From: Allobosea sp. CRIB-10
Lineage (GTDB): Bacteria > Pseudomonadota > Alphaproteobacteria > Rhizobiales > Beijerinckiaceae
Direction: 5' to 3'
Assembly (NCBI RefSeq): GCF_900112185.1
Contig: NZ_FOKP01000001.1
Coordinates: forward strand, 124,001 to 188,000
DNA: 64,000 nt
The notes under the pieces were generated by a model. The model was not told the origin of the DNA. It did not search any database and saw nothing but the letters and a program-made list of their open reading frames with translations. A program made the translations under genes and the position numbers. Of the stretch, positions 17,094-27,061 are shown in pieces; positions within the stretch are counted from its first letter, which is position 1; each line of letters begins with the position of its first letter.

Positions 17094-18044
17094 ATGCAGC
17101 TCACCGGCATCCACCACGTCACCGCAATTACCGCCCAGGCCGCGCAGAACCGGCGCTTCTATGTCGAGATGCTCGGCCTGCGTCTGGTCAAGAAGACGGT
17201 GAACCAGGACGATACGTCCGCCTATCACCTGTTCTATGCCGACGGCGCCGGCTCGCCCGGCAGCGACCTGACCTTCTTCGACTGGCCCACCGCTCCGGCC
17301 AAGCGCGGCACGCATTCGATCACGCGGACCTCGCTCAGGGTCGCCAGCGAAGCCTCGCTCGACTTCTGGCGCGAGCGGCTGACCGCTGCCGGCGTCAAGG
17401 TTTCCGATACCCGCCTGCTCAATGGCCGCGCCGCACTTGATTTCGATGATCCGGAGGGCCAGCGGCTGACGCTCATCGTCGATGGCGGGGCGATCCCCTT
17501 CGTCGCCTGGGAGAAGAGCCCGGTCCCGGCCGAGCATCAGATCCGCGGCCTCGGGCCGGTGACGATCTCCGTGCCGCAGATCGAGCGGACCGAGCTGGTC
17601 CTGACCAAGCTGCTCGGGCTGGAGCGCATCGCGGACTATCGGGACGCAGCTCACGCCAGCGGCGACATCCATGTCTTCCGGATCGGCGAGGGCGGCCCGG
17701 CGGCCGAGCTCAACGTCGCGGTCGAGCCCGGTCTTGCGCCGGCGCGCGAAGGCGCTGGCGGGGTTCACCATCTGGCGCTGCGCACGCCAAGCTTCGGCGA
17801 ATACGACGCCTGGGCCGAGCGGCTGCGCGCCTCGGGCTATCCGAACAGCGGGCCGGTCGATCGCTTCTATTTCCGCTCGCTCTATCTGCGCGAGCCGAAC
17901 GGGGTGCTGATCGAGATCGCCAGCGACGGGCCGGGCTTCGCCACCGACGAGCCCTTCGAGACCATGGGCGAAGGGCTGTCGCTGCCGCCCTTCCTGGAGT
18001 CGAAGCGGGCGGCGATCGAGGCCGGACTCAAGCCCCTGGCTTGA
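17094..18044 (+). CDS. VOC (glyoxalase-fold) ring-cleaving dioxygenase-like protein
   Basis: 316 residues made of two vicinal-oxygen-chelate modules, residues about 1-140 and 150-280. Metal-ligand-type positions are visible: His in TGIHHVTAI at the start, His in GGVHHLALR, and Glu in GVLIEIASDGPG. Long two-module forms like this are annotated as ring-cleaving dioxygenases of the LinE/PcpA/MhqO type, which open hydroquinones with Fe(II) or Mn(II). It follows the aminobenzoate cluster on the same strand but after a 245-base gap with a REP element, so a shared role is not supported. A strong hairpin follows the gene. Confidence 0.85.
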   Translation: MQLTGIHHVTAITAQAAQNRRFYVEMLGLRLVKKTVNQDDTSAYHLFYADGAGSPGSDLTFFDWPTAPAKRGTHSITRTSLRVASEASLDFWRERLTAAGVKVSDTRLLNGRAALDFDDPEGQRLTLIVDGGAIPFVAWEKSPVPAEHQIRGLGPVTISVPQIERTELVLTKLLGLERIADYRDAAHASGDIHVFRIGEGGPAAELNVAVEPGLAPAREGAGGVHHLALRTPSFGEYDAWAERLRASGYPNSGPVDRFYFRSLYLREPNGVLIEIASDGPGFATDEPFETMGEGLSLPPFLESKRAAIEAGLKPLA

Positions 18045-18064
18045 GCGAGCCAGGGCTGACGAAA

Positions 18065-18093
18065 CGCGCTGCGGCCGTTCTGGCCGCAGCGCG
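18065..18093 (+). terminator. Hairpin terminator after the VOC gene
   Basis: Perfect 12-base stem CGCGCTGCGGCC / GGCCGCAGCGCG with loop GTTCT, 20 bases after the stop codon. Only a weak T-rich tail follows. Confidence 0.55.
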
Positions 18094-18290
18094 ATCGGCT
18101 TTCGCTAAACTTGTTTTGATTCATCGCGAATTAACCAAGGTCGCGCTGAATGGGCCTCATGTGGTTGGGGGCCTCCCGAGACTGACGAACAGGCCGCTAC
18201 GGTCTGCCCGGCGCAAGCGAGCGCAGCGGCGAGACGGGTAGGGCGCTGAACCTCAGCGGGATGCCTGCAAGGTGTCCCGAGGCGTTGCGT

Positions 18291-19427
18291 ATGCGTAGCT
18301 CGAACCAGTTCGCCGGTTATTCCTATAGTCTGAAGCGTCGGCGCGGCAGCCCGTTCGTCCGCCTCGGAGTGCTCGTCGCGATTGCCGGTGGCGCAATGGC
18401 CGGCGTGTCGGTCTGGTCGAACAGGCAGGCCGAGCATGCGGCGACCGCAGCTCCGCCGGTCCAACGGCACGCACTGGCACATCCGGCCCCTGCCCATGGC
18501 GCGACGCCGCTGCTCCGTCCTGGCTATGTCGTCGGCTATGTCGCGCAGTCCTTCGCCGACAGCGCGCCGCTCCCTGGTCGCTTTCAGTCGGTGACGGCTG
18601 CTCCGCGGCCAGTGGCGTTCGATCCTGAAACCACCGGCTCGATCGCGTCGTCCGAACCGGTCGGCGGTCCAAGCCTGGCGACGACCACGGTTGCCGTCCA
18701 ACCCGCCACGGTCGAGCCGCCGCGTATCGCGCTGATCGCGCCGCGTCCGGTGCCCCGCCCGTCGGACCTGAAGCTGCCGACGCTGCCCGAGCCGCGCGTC
18801 ACGGCGCGCGCGACCTCGCGCCAGGGCAAGGACGTCCTCGCCAAGACCGAGCCTGCGGCCGACAACCGCAACTTCTTCGAGAAGCTCTTCGGCGTGAACG
18901 CGAATGCGCCGCAGAGTTCCGGCGAACGGCTTGCCTATGCGGCGCCGCAGGACGACATCACCCAGCGCAGCGGCCGTGGCAGCGGCCTGACCGTCACCCC
19001 GGCGCCGATGCCTGCGCCCATGTCGTCGGCGACACCGGCCGCCAGTGGCAAGACCGCGGTCTACGACATCAGTGCCCGCACGGTTTATCTGCCCAATGGC
19101 GAGCGGCTGGAAGCCAATTCCGGCTTCGGCGAGATGATGAACGACCTGCGCTTCGTCCATGTCCGGATGAAGGGCCCGACCCCGCCTCACGTCTACAATC
19201 TGACCGAGCGCGAAGCGCTCTTCCACGGCGTGCGTGCCATCCGCATGCACCCGGTCGGCGGCAGCGGCAAGATCTTCGGCCGCGCCGGCCTGTTGGTGCA
19301 CAACTACCTGCTCGGCCCGCGCGGCGACTCGAATGGCTGCGTCTCGGTCAAGGATTATGACCGCTTCCTGCAGGCCTTCCTGCGCGGCGAGATCAAGCAG
19401 CTCGTTGTGGTCGGCGGGCGCAGCTGA
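18291..19427 (+). CDS. DUF2778 (Tlde1-like) L,D-transpeptidase-fold protein, membrane anchored
   Basis: 378 residues from the ATG with GAGG eight bases upstream; an in-frame ATG at 18261 is possible. One membrane segment near residues 22-43, then a long Pro/Ala-rich linker, then a C-terminal domain with HNYLLGPRGDSNGCVSVKD: the His ... Ser-x-Gly-Cys arrangement of L,D-transpeptidase catalytic sites. The domain matches what Pfam calls DUF2778, which in Salmonella Tlde1 is a T6SS effector acting on tetrapeptide stems. The membrane anchor and linker here suggest a resident periplasmic enzyme that works on peptidoglycan. Activity is inferred. Confidence 0.8.
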   Translation: MRSSNQFAGYSYSLKRRRGSPFVRLGVLVAIAGGAMAGVSVWSNRQAEHAATAAPPVQRHALAHPAPAHGATPLLRPGYVVGYVAQSFADSAPLPGRFQSVTAAPRPVAFDPETTGSIASSEPVGGPSLATTTVAVQPATVEPPRIALIAPRPVPRPSDLKLPTLPEPRVTARATSRQGKDVLAKTEPAADNRNFFEKLFGVNANAPQSSGERLAYAAPQDDITQRSGRGSGLTVTPAPMPAPMSSATPAASGKTAVYDISARTVYLPNGERLEANSGFGEMMNDLRFVHVRMKGPTPPHVYNLTEREALFHGVRAIRMHPVGGSGKIFGRAGLLVHNYLLGPRGDSNGCVSVKDYDRFLQAFLRGEIKQLVVVGGRS

Positions 19428-19475
19428 GTGCTCCGCTGGCTTGCGCGATAAGGACCGTGCTGGTCTGATCGGAGC

Positions 19476-19751
19476 ATGATCAGACCGGCCAATCTTCCGA
19501 CATCCCTGCTGGTGCTTGCTGCGCTAGCGCTCCCTCTGGCGGTGGCCGCTCCGGCCGCCGCCGAAGTGCGTTTCGGCAACAATGTCCGCATTGGCGGGCA
19601 TGACGTCTCGAATCAGCGCTTCGACCGCCGGAACCGCGGCGTCTACCACATCTACGAAGGGCGGCCGCGCAATCCCGGCTGCAGCTGGCGTTCGGACGGC
19701 AGGGGCGGGCAGGTCAAAATCTGCCATCTGCAGCGCATCAGGCGGCCCTGA
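19476..19751 (+). CDS. Small exported protein, unknown function
   Basis: 91 residues. The N-terminal 29 residues look like a Sec signal peptide (hydrophobic Leu/Ala core, APAAAEV cleavage zone). The mature part is short and basic, with two Cys (NPGCSWR and VKICHL) that could form a disulfide. It starts 48 bases after the DUF2778 gene on the same strand and may be cotranscribed. No known domain recognised. Confidence 0.7.
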   Translation: MIRPANLPTSLLVLAALALPLAVAAPAAAEVRFGNNVRIGGHDVSNQRFDRRNRGVYHIYEGRPRNPGCSWRSDGRGGQVKICHLQRIRRP

Positions 19752-19807
19752 CAGAAGGAGCGGCTGCGGCGCGCCGCCAGCTCATTCCTGCACTGGAACC
19801 ACACCAG

Positions 19808-19903
19808 TCATCTCGGCCGGAGCGAAGCGCAGAGCCGGGATCCATGCCCGAACCTTATTCGTAAGCGTTCTGGCATGGATCCCGGGTCAAGCCCGGGATG
19901 ACC
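19808..19903. repeat. REP-like intergenic palindromic element, copy 3
   Basis: Perfect 14-base inverted arms CCGGGATCCATGCC (19835-19848) and GGCATGGATCCCGG (19872-19885), followed by a second small palindrome CCCGGGT-CAA-GCCCGGG. Best-preserved copy of the element also seen at 3631-3724. It sits between convergent genes. Confidence 0.78.
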
Positions 19904-19955
19904 AAAGTCAAGGTTCGGCGGGACATCGCAGACAGGATTTTGTGGGTGAGCGGTC

Positions 19956-22043
19956 TCAGAACTCCTCCCAGCCCGCGTCACCGCCGCGGGCGTTCGCGAC
20001 TTTGCGGGCCGGCGCCGGCACGGGAGCGGGCGCAGCCCGTTCGCGACGCGGTGTCGGCTTGTGCTGGGCAAAGGCGACTTCCGCAAGCTGCTGCAGTCGT
20101 CCTGGCTCTGACGCGCTGGCCGATACGAACGTCGCCGACTGAGGCGAGGCGGCTCTGGCGCTCTCGCCGGTCCGGAAGCCGGCGACCAGCGCGTTGAGCT
20201 CGCCGATCTTGCCCGACAACGCACCAGCGGAGGCGGCGCTCTGCTCGGCGAGCGCGGCGTTCGCCTGGGTCATCTCGTCCATATGGGCGACGGTCTGGCT
20301 CATCTCCTCGATGCCGTTGGCCTGCTCGCTCGAAGCGGCGGCGACTTCCGAGACGGTCGCCTGGACGCTCTGCGAGGCGGAGACGATGCGGGTGAGCGCA
20401 TCGCCGGCCTGACGCACCAGCTTCACGCCGGCCTCGACCTCGATGTTCGAAGAGGAGATCAGCCCCGAAATATCCTTGGCCGCCTCGCCTGAGCGCTGGG
20501 CGAGAGTGCGCACTTCGGACGCGACGACCGCAAAGCCCTTGCCGGCATCGCCGGCGCGGGCAGCCTCGACCGCGGCGTTGAGCGCCAGCAGATTGGTCTG
20601 GAAAGCGATGTCGTCGATGACGCGGGTGATGTCGGAGATTTTCTTGGAAGCCGCCTCGATCCGCTCCATCGCCGAGACGGCGTCGGTGACGATGTTGCCG
20701 CCGGTTTGCGCGACCTGCATGGCTTCGCCGGCCTGGCGCACGGCCTGCTGGGCGGCCTGGGCCGCAGCCTTCACCGAGGCGGCGAGCTCTTCGGTCGTCG
20801 CGGCGCTTTCCTCGAGCGAGGAAGCCTGCTCCTCGGTGCGCTTGGAGAGGTCGTCGGCGCCCATGTTGATCTCGCGCGCCGACAGGCCGACATCCGCCGA
20901 CATGGTCTGGATCGTGCTGACGGTCGCGGACAGGCGCGACATCGTCTCGTTAATCGCATCCTTCAATTCGGCGAAGCGACCGCGATAGGCGGTCGGCACC
21001 TGGTTGGTCAGGTCGCCGGCGGCGAGCGCCTGCAGCACCGCGACGAACTCGGTGGTGGCATTGTCGACCACCGCATTGATCTCGTTGATCCCGGCGACCA
21101 GCTTCTGCATCTGCTCGTCGCCATGGTCGATCTGGAGCCGGGCCGAGAAGTCGCCGGCAGCTGCTGCGGCGACAACCTCACCGACATCCGACACCACCGA
21201 GGCCATCGCATCGGCCGAACGTATCCGGGCGGCGGAGGCGGCGCGCTCCTGCTCCTGCAGCAGCGCCACCTGCTCGGTGCTCTGGCGCAGGACGGAGACC
21301 GCCCGCGCCATTTCGCCGATCTCGTCGCGGCGCTTGGTGTGCGGCACCTCGATCTGGGTCTCGCCGGCGGTCAGGCGGCTCATCGTGCCGCCGAGATCGA
21401 CGAGGGGGCGGATGATCGAGCGCCGCGAGAAGACCAGTGCGCCGAAGATCGCGCCGCCGAGCACCACGACCAGCGCGACCGGCAGCCAGGTCCGCACCTG
21501 CTCCGAGAAGGCGCTGGAGGCTGCATCGACCTCGTTGGCGAGCGTCTCGTTGAAACTGCTCAGCGATGTGAGCTCTTCCTGCAGCGTCGCGCGGTTCTTC
21601 TTGCTGGCGTCGCTGTTGCCCCAGGCTTCCGCAGCGCGGGCCGAGATCTCCCGGACCATGCGCGTCGTCTCCAGCCGGATGGCGACGAATTCGGTGATCA
21701 GGCCGCTGATCTTCTCCATGCGCTCGCGCTCGGCCGGCGGGACGAGCTTGGCGAGGTCCTTGCGGCGTTCCTCGACCTTGGCGAGGCCGCCTTCGACCGT
21801 CGTCGCGGCGATCCCGGCGAGATGCGGGTTGCGTGCGGTGTAGACGAGGTAGGAATCGGCGACGACCAGATTGACCGCGACGTTGAGCCGTTCGGCGGCC
21901 AGGGCGATGTGGTTCTGCTGCGACGAGCGTCCGTTCATCGTGTCGATGCGGGTCATCGCCAGCAATGCGCAACCGAGTGCAACCAAGGCGCCGGCCGCGA
22001 CAATCGCGATCAGCCCCAGAATCTGGGTCCTGATGGATTTCAT
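19956..22043 (-). CDS. Methyl-accepting chemotaxis protein
   Basis: 695 residues; ATG preceded by GAGGGGAAATC. Inner-membrane chemoreceptor: first membrane segment about residues 8-30, a helical periplasmic sensor domain, second membrane segment [19 protein letters not shown], a HAMP domain, a second HAMP-like/linker region, and the cytoplasmic signalling hairpin with [20 protein letters not shown] at its tip. The protein ends in GWEEF, the xWxxF type of tether for CheR/CheB, so it is a full-length adaptation-competent receptor. Ligand unknown. No che genes are adjacent. Confidence 0.95.
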   Translation of the reverse strand: MKSIRTQILGLIAIVAAGALVALGCALLAMTRIDTMNGRSSQQNHIALAAERLNVAVNLVVADSYLVYTARNPHLAGIAATTVEGGLAKVEERRKDLAKLVPPAERERMEKISGLITEFVAIRLETTRMVREISARAAEAWGNSDASKKNRATLQEELTSLSSFNETLANEVDAASSAFSEQVRTWLPVALVVVLGGAIFGALVFSRRSIIRPLVDLGGTMSRLTAGETQIEVPHTKRRDEIGEMARAVSVLRQSTEQVALLQEQERAASAARIRSADAMASVVSDVGEVVAAAAAGDFSARLQIDHGDEQMQKLVAGINEINAVVDNATTEFVAVLQALAAGDLTNQVPTAYRGRFAELKDAINETMSRLSATVSTIQTMSADVGLSAREINMGADDLSKRTEEQASSLEESAATTEELAASVKAAAQAAQQAVRQAGEAMQVAQTGGNIVTDAVSAMERIEAASKKISDITRVIDDIAFQTNLLALNAAVEAARAGDAGKGFAVVASEVRTLAQRSGEAAKDISGLISSSNIEVEAGVKLVRQAGDALTRIVSASQSVQATVSEVAAASSEQANGIEEMSQTVAHMDEMTQANAALAEQSAASAGALSGKIGELNALVAGFRTGESARAASPQSATFVSASASEPGRLQQLAEVAFAQHKPTPRRERAAPAPVPAPARKVANARGGDAGWEEF

Positions 22044-22127
22044 GATTTCCCCTCGCAGGCCGCTAGTTCGACTGCGGCGCTGCAAGGTAACGAGAGGCCT
22101 TGAATCCGGAGTTAACCGTGACTGGCT

Positions 22128-24770
22128 TCAGCCCTCGGTTGCGCTTGCTTTTTTGGGCTTGGCGCTTTTGGCCTTTGCTGGCGCCTTCTTTGCGGCTGCA
22201 GGCTTCTTGGCAGGAGCCTTCGCCTTGCCCTTCGCGCCGCCGCCGGCCGCGGCCTTGGCGTTGACCAGCTCGATCGCCTGCTCGGCGGTGATGCTCTCCT
22301 GCGCCATCGTCTTCGGCAGAGTGGCGTAGACCTTGCCCCAGGCGACATAGGGACCGTAGCGGCCGGCCTTGACCTCCATCTTGCCGCCCTGCGGGTGTTC
22401 GCCGAGATCGCGGCCCGGCGTCGCCGCGGCATTGCCGAAGCGCCTGCCGCCCGCGCCGCTCTCCTTGGCGACGATCAGGTCGATCGCCCGGTTGGCGCCG
22501 ATGTCGAGGATGTCGTCGTCCTTGTCGATATTGGCGTAGGTCTTGCCGTGCTGGACGTAAGGACCGTAGCGGCCGATGCCGGCGAGGATCGGCTCGCCGC
22601 TGGTCGGATGCTTGGCGACCTCGCGCGGCAGCGAGAGCAAAGCGAGCGCCTTCTCCAGCGTCAGCGACCCGACAGTCTCGCCCTTGGGCAGGCTCGAGCG
22701 CTTCGGCTTCTCGCCATCGCCGAGCTGGATATAGGGGCCGAAGCGGCCTTCGCGCGCGGTGACCTCGAGATCGCTGACCGGGTCCTTGCCGAGGGTGCGG
22801 ACACCGTTGACGGCCTGTCCGCCCTCGGCCGAGGCCTCGCCTTCGGCGGCCGAAGCGCTGAGCGGGCGGGTGAAGCGGCATTCGGGGTAGTTCGAGCAGC
22901 CGACGAAGGCGCCGAACTTGCCGAGCTTGAGCGAGAGCGTGCCGGTGCCGCAGACCTGGCAGCGGCGCGGGTCGCCGCCATCGGCGCGCGGCGGGAAGAC
23001 GTGCTCGCCCAGGATGCCGTTCAGCGCTTCCAGAACGTCGCCGACGCGCAACTCCTTGGTCTCGCCGATCGATTTGGTGAACTCGTCCCAGAACTCGCGC
23101 AGCAGCGCCTTCCAGTCGACATCGCCGCTGGAGACCAGATCGAGCTTCTCCTCCAGGCTGGCGGTGAAGTCGAACTCGACATAGCGCTTGAAGAAGCTCT
23201 CCAGGAACGCCGTGACCAGCATGCCCTTGTCCTCGGGCACCAGCCGCTTCTTCTCGACGCGGACATATTCGCGGTCGCGCAGGGTGGCGAGCGTCGCGGC
23301 ATAGGTCGAGGGCCGGCCGATGCCGAGCTCCTCCATGCGCTTGACCAGGCTCGCCTCCGAGAAGCGCGGCGGCGGCTCGGTGAAATGCTGGTCGGCGGCG
23401 ATCGCCCGCTTCTCCAGCGGGTCGCCGGCCTTCATCGCCGGCAGCTTCTTGGAGTCCTCGTCCTCCTCGTCGTCACGGCTCTCCTGATAGAGCGTCAGGA
23501 AACCGTCGAACAGCACGACCTGGCCGGTGGCGCGCAGTTCGAGCGCGCGGGCGCCGACCTGGGCGGCGATGTCGACCGTGGTGCGCTCGATCGAGGCCGA
23601 TTCCATCTGGCTGGCGATGGTGCGCTTCCAGATCAGCTCGTAGAGCTTGGCCTGCTCCGGCTCGAGATGGCGCGCGACCATCGCCGGCAGCCGGCCAAGG
23701 TCGGTCGGGCGGATGGCCTCGTGCGCTTCCTGCGCGTTCTTGGCCTTGACCGTATATTTGCGCGGGGCGTCCGGCACGTAGTTGTCGCCGAACTCCTTGC
23801 CGATGACCCGCCGCGCCGCGGCGATCGCCGAGCCGTCCATGTCGACGCCGTCGGTACGCATATAGGTGATCAGGCCGACGGTCTCGCCGCCGATATCGAC
23901 GCCTTCATAGAGACGCTGTGCCACCTGCATGGTGCGGGCCGGCGCCATGCCGAGCTTGCGCGAGGCTTCCTGCTGCAGGGTCGAGGTCTGGAACGGGGGC
24001 TGGGGGTGACGCCTGACCGGCTTTGCCTCGACCTCGGCGACCGAGAAGCGCGCGGTTTCCAGCGCCGCCTTGAAAGCATGCGCCTCCTCGCCCGTGCCGA
24101 TGTCGAGCCGGGTGATCTTCTTGCCGTCCGCGCCGGAGAGGCGCGCGTCGAAGGTCGCGCCGCTCTGGGTCGCGAGGGTCGCGACCAGGGACCAATACTC
24201 GCGGGCTCGGAAGGCCTCGATCTCGCGCTCGCGGTCGCAGACCAGCCGCAGCGCCACCGACTGCACGCGCCCGGCCGAGCGGGCGCCCGGCAACTTGCGC
24301 CAGAGCACCGGCGAGAGCGTGAAGCCGACGAGATAGTCGAGCGCCCGGCGGGCGAGATAGGCGTCGACCAGCGCCTGGTCGATCGGGCGCGGATTGGCCA
24401 GCGCCTTCTGCACCGCATCCTTGGTCACGGCGTTGAAGGTGACGCGCTCGACCGGAATGCCCTTGATGGCGCGCTTCTGGTTCAACGCCTCCAGCACGTG
24501 CCAGGAAATCGCTTCGCCCTCGCGATCCGGGTCGGTGGCGAGGATGACCTTCTCGGCGTTCTTTGCCGCCCGCGCGATCTCGGCGACCTGCTTGGCGCCG
24601 CGGCCCTCGGTCTCCCACAGCATGGCGAAGTCGTTCTCGGGATCGACCGAGCCGTCCTTCGCGGGCAGATCGCGAATGTGCCCGAACGAGGCGATGACCT
24701 CGTAGTCCGAGCCCAGATATTTGTTGATCGTCTTGGCCTTGGCCGGCGACTCGACGACGAGGAGCTTCAT
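22128..24770 (-). CDS. topA: DNA topoisomerase I
   Basis: 880 residues, type IA topoisomerase that relaxes negative supercoils. TOPRIM start VVESPAKAKTINKYLG, acidic TDPDREGEAISWH, and active-site Tyr in GLITYMRTDG. After the core come one four-Cys zinc motif (CQVCGTG ... CSNYPEC) and Topo_C repeats (GRYGPYVQHGK-type, three copies), then a Lys/Ala/Pro-rich tail of about 45 residues, as usual in Alphaproteobacteria. In many relatives topA follows dprA; here it sits apart, divergent from panB. Ends 84 bases from the chemoreceptor start, both leftward. Confidence 0.97.
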   Translation of the reverse strand: MKLLVVESPAKAKTINKYLGSDYEVIASFGHIRDLPAKDGSVDPENDFAMLWETEGRGAKQVAEIARAAKNAEKVILATDPDREGEAISWHVLEALNQKRAIKGIPVERVTFNAVTKDAVQKALANPRPIDQALVDAYLARRALDYLVGFTLSPVLWRKLPGARSAGRVQSVALRLVCDREREIEAFRAREYWSLVATLATQSGATFDARLSGADGKKITRLDIGTGEEAHAFKAALETARFSVAEVEAKPVRRHPQPPFQTSTLQQEASRKLGMAPARTMQVAQRLYEGVDIGGETVGLITYMRTDGVDMDGSAIAAARRVIGKEFGDNYVPDAPRKYTVKAKNAQEAHEAIRPTDLGRLPAMVARHLEPEQAKLYELIWKRTIASQMESASIERTTVDIAAQVGARALELRATGQVVLFDGFLTLYQESRDDEEDEDSKKLPAMKAGDPLEKRAIAADQHFTEPPPRFSEASLVKRMEELGIGRPSTYAATLATLRDREYVRVEKKRLVPEDKGMLVTAFLESFFKRYVEFDFTASLEEKLDLVSSGDVDWKALLREFWDEFTKSIGETKELRVGDVLEALNGILGEHVFPPRADGGDPRRCQVCGTGTLSLKLGKFGAFVGCSNYPECRFTRPLSASAAEGEASAEGGQAVNGVRTLGKDPVSDLEVTAREGRFGPYIQLGDGEKPKRSSLPKGETVGSLTLEKALALLSLPREVAKHPTSGEPILAGIGRYGPYVQHGKTYANIDKDDDILDIGANRAIDLIVAKESGAGGRRFGNAAATPGRDLGEHPQGGKMEVKAGRYGPYVAWGKVYATLPKTMAQESITAEQAIELVNAKAAAGGGAKGKAKAPAKKPAAAKKAPAKAKSAKPKKASATEG

Positions 24771-24982
24771 GACGCTTTCGATCTCATAGGCAAGGGTAAG
24801 GCGGGCACTGGCGACCAGCCTCGCCGAACTTGGCGCGGGGCGCGTTGATACCGGTTCGGGATTGCGCGCGAAAGTGGTTCACGCGGCCGGTCCTGTCAAA
24901 CCCGATTCTGCTTTCCGGGGCAGGGCGGTCAGGCTAGGTCACCAGCCGATGCTGTTTTTGATCTATGTCAAGGAGACCCAGC

Positions 24983-25804
24983 ATGTCGTCGCAGAACCGG
25001 ACAAGCCGGCTGACCTCTCTCGATATTCGCTCCCGCAAGGGCGGCGAGCCGATCGTCGCGCTGACGGCCTATACGGCGCCGATGGCGAAGATCGTCGACG
25101 AGGTCGCCGACGTCGCGCTGGTTGGCGACTCGCTCGGCATGGTCGTCTACGGCCTCGACAGCACTGTCCCGGTGACGCTGGAGATGATGAGCTTGCACGG
25201 CCAGGCGGTGACACGCGCCACGGCGCGCTCGCTCGTCGTGATCGACATGCCCTTCGGCAGCTATGAGGAGGGCCGCGAGCAGGCCTTCCGCAATGCAGCC
25301 CGGCTGGTGAAGGAGACTGGCGCCGGCGCAGTGAAGGTAGAGGGCGGCCTGCGCATGGCCGAGACGGTGCGTTTCCTGGTCGAACGCGGCGTGCCGGTCA
25401 TGGGCCATGTAGGCCTGACGCCGCAGGCGGTCAATACGCTCGGCGGCTACAAGGCGCAGGGGCGCAGCAGGGCGCAGTGGCCAGCGCTCATCGCCGACGC
25501 CGAGGCGATCGCCGATGCCGGCGCATTCTCCCTGGTGGTCGAGGCGGTCGCCGAGCCGTTGGCGGCGGAGATCACCAAGAAAATTACGATCCCGACCATC
25601 GGCATCGGCGCCTCCGCCACCTGCGACGGACAAGTCCTCGTCCTCGACGACATGCTCGGCCTCACCGGCCGCGTACCGAAATTCGTCAAGGCTTACGGCG
25701 ATTTGGCCGGGCACACCCGCGAGGCGGTGCGGACTTATGCCGCCGAGGTGCGCAGCCGCCAGTTCCCGGGCGAGGCGCATGTCTATTCGCTGAAGGCGGA
25801 GTGA
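24983..25804 (+). CDS. panB: 3-Methyl-2-oxobutanoate hydroxymethyltransferase
   Basis: 273 residues, starting at the ATG with AAGGAGA seven bases upstream. Catalyses the first step of pantothenate synthesis, transferring a hydroxymethyl group from 5,10-methylene-THF to 2-oxoisovalerate. Family motifs: [29 protein letters not shown] with metal-binding Asp, [22 protein letters not shown], and [21 protein letters not shown]. Divergent from topA. No panC is adjacent in the window. It is followed after 64 bases by pyrB on the same strand. Confidence 0.96.
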   Translation: MSSQNRTSRLTSLDIRSRKGGEPIVALTAYTAPMAKIVDEVADVALVGDSLGMVVYGLDSTVPVTLEMMSLHGQAVTRATARSLVVIDMPFGSYEEGREQAFRNAARLVKETGAGAVKVEGGLRMAETVRFLVERGVPVMGHVGLTPQAVNTLGGYKAQGRSRAQWPALIADAEAIADAGAFSLVVEAVAEPLAAEITKKITIPTIGIGASATCDGQVLVLDDMLGLTGRVPKFVKAYGDLAGHTREAVRTYAAEVRSRQFPGEAHVYSLKAE

Positions 25805-25868
25805 CCCACAGAGAACATACGCGCTGCCTTGCGCCGGCCACGACTCGCCCCTAAACAGCGGTCTTCAA

Positions 25869-26813
25869 ATGACATCGACCGCACCGCTATATCCGCACCG
25901 GCATCTCCTCGGGATCGAGGGGCTGTCTCATTTGGATATCGAGGCCCTGCTCGAGCGCGCCGAGACCTATGTCGCGCTCTCGCGCCAGGTCGAGAAGAAG
26001 ACCGCGACGCTGCGCGGCCGCACCCAGATCAATCTGTTCTTCGAGCCCTCGACGCGGACCCAGGCCTCGTTCGAGCTCGCCGGCAAGCGCCTCGGCGCCG
26101 ATGTGATGAACATGTCGGTCGGCTCCTCCTCCGTGAAGAAGGGCGAGACGCTGATCGACACCGCCGCGACGCTGAACGCGATGCGGCCGGACATCCTGGT
26201 CGTGCGCCACCATGCCGCCGGCGCGGTCAATCTGCTCGCCCGCAAGGTCGATTGCTCCGTCGTCAATGCCGGCGACGGCGCCCATGAGCATCCGACGCAG
26301 GCCCTGCTCGACGCCCTGACCATCCGCCGTAACAAGGGCCGGATAGCGGGGCTTACCGTCGCGATCTGCGGCGACATCGTGCATTCGCGCGTCGCCCGCT
26401 CCAACATCATCCTCCTCAGCGCGCTCGGCGCCAAGGTGCGCCTGATCGCGCCCTCGACCTTGCTGCCGACCGGTGTCGAGCGCATGGGCGTCGAGGTCTT
26501 CCGTGACATGAGGAAGGGGCTGGAGGGCGTCGACATCGTCATGATGCTGCGCTTGCAGCTCGAGCGCATGAACGGCGCCTTCGTTCCGTCCTCGAAAGAG
26601 TACTTCCGCTATTTCGGGCTCGACCGCGACAAGCTCTCGCTGGCGGCGCCGGATGCGCTCGTCATGCATCCCGGTCCGATGAATCGCGGCGTCGAGATCT
26701 CCTCCGAAGTGGCCGACGGCGCCCAGTCGCTGATCCGCGAGCAGGTCGAGATGGGCGTCGCCGTGCGTATGGCGGTGCTCGATGCGCTCGCGCAGCATCT
26801 GCCAAATGGCTGA
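25869..26813 (+). CDS. pyrB: Aspartate carbamoyltransferase catalytic chain
   Basis: 314 residues. Joins carbamoyl phosphate and aspartate in pyrimidine synthesis. Carbamoyl-phosphate motif [15 protein letters not shown], the [15 protein letters not shown] segment, and [11 protein letters not shown] near the C-terminus are complete. First gene of a tight group pyrB, small membrane protein, pyrC-like, plsY, dprA. The pyrC-like product next to it lacks metal ligands and probably serves as a structural partner of this chain, as described for the PyrB/PyrC' class of ATCase. Confidence 0.96.
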   Translation: MTSTAPLYPHRHLLGIEGLSHLDIEALLERAETYVALSRQVEKKTATLRGRTQINLFFEPSTRTQASFELAGKRLGADVMNMSVGSSSVKKGETLIDTAATLNAMRPDILVVRHHAAGAVNLLARKVDCSVVNAGDGAHEHPTQALLDALTIRRNKGRIAGLTVAICGDIVHSRVARSNIILLSALGAKVRLIAPSTLLPTGVERMGVEVFRDMRKGLEGVDIVMMLRLQLERMNGAFVPSSKEYFRYFGLDRDKLSLAAPDALVMHPGPMNRGVEISSEVADGAQSLIREQVEMGVAVRMAVLDALAQHLPNG

Positions 26814-26818
26814 GCCGG

Positions 26819-27061
26819 ATGGAGCTCTTCCTCGCCTGGCTGCTGCGACAGATGCGCCGGGCTCGGATCGTCTTCGTCGGCCTCTATCTCGTGGTCGTGG
26901 CCGGCTTTGTCTATGCCGAACCGCGCTCCGCCTGGACCTGGCTGATCGTGCTGCTGGGCGCGCTCCTGTGCGTCGGCATCTGGGGGCTGATCGGGTTCTG
27001 GCATTATGTCTTCACGCAGCGCCGCGAGCGCATGAACGGGGTCGAGCGTAGCGATGGCTGA
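26819..27061 (+). CDS. Small two-helix membrane protein between pyrB and pyrC
   Basis: 80 residues. Two hydrophobic segments, about residues 17-33 (IVFVGLYLVVVAGFVYA) and 41-62 (WLIVLLGALLCVGIWGLIGF), with a basic N-terminus and basic C-terminal tail, so both ends should face the cytoplasm. It begins five bases after the pyrB stop and overlaps the pyrC-like start by eight bases, which implies translational coupling. I do not recognise the family. Its link to pyrimidine enzymes is unknown. Confidence 0.8.
   Translation: MELFLAWLLRQMRRARIVFVGLYLVVVAGFVYAEPRSAWTWLIVLLGALLCVGIWGLIGFWHYVFTQRRERMNGVERSDG

Noticed and set aside
22395..24848. 817-codon open frame antisense to topA
   Set aside because: It mirrors topA codon positions, gives a low-complexity Arg/Ala/Gly/Leu protein with no motif, and topA has all catalytic residues.
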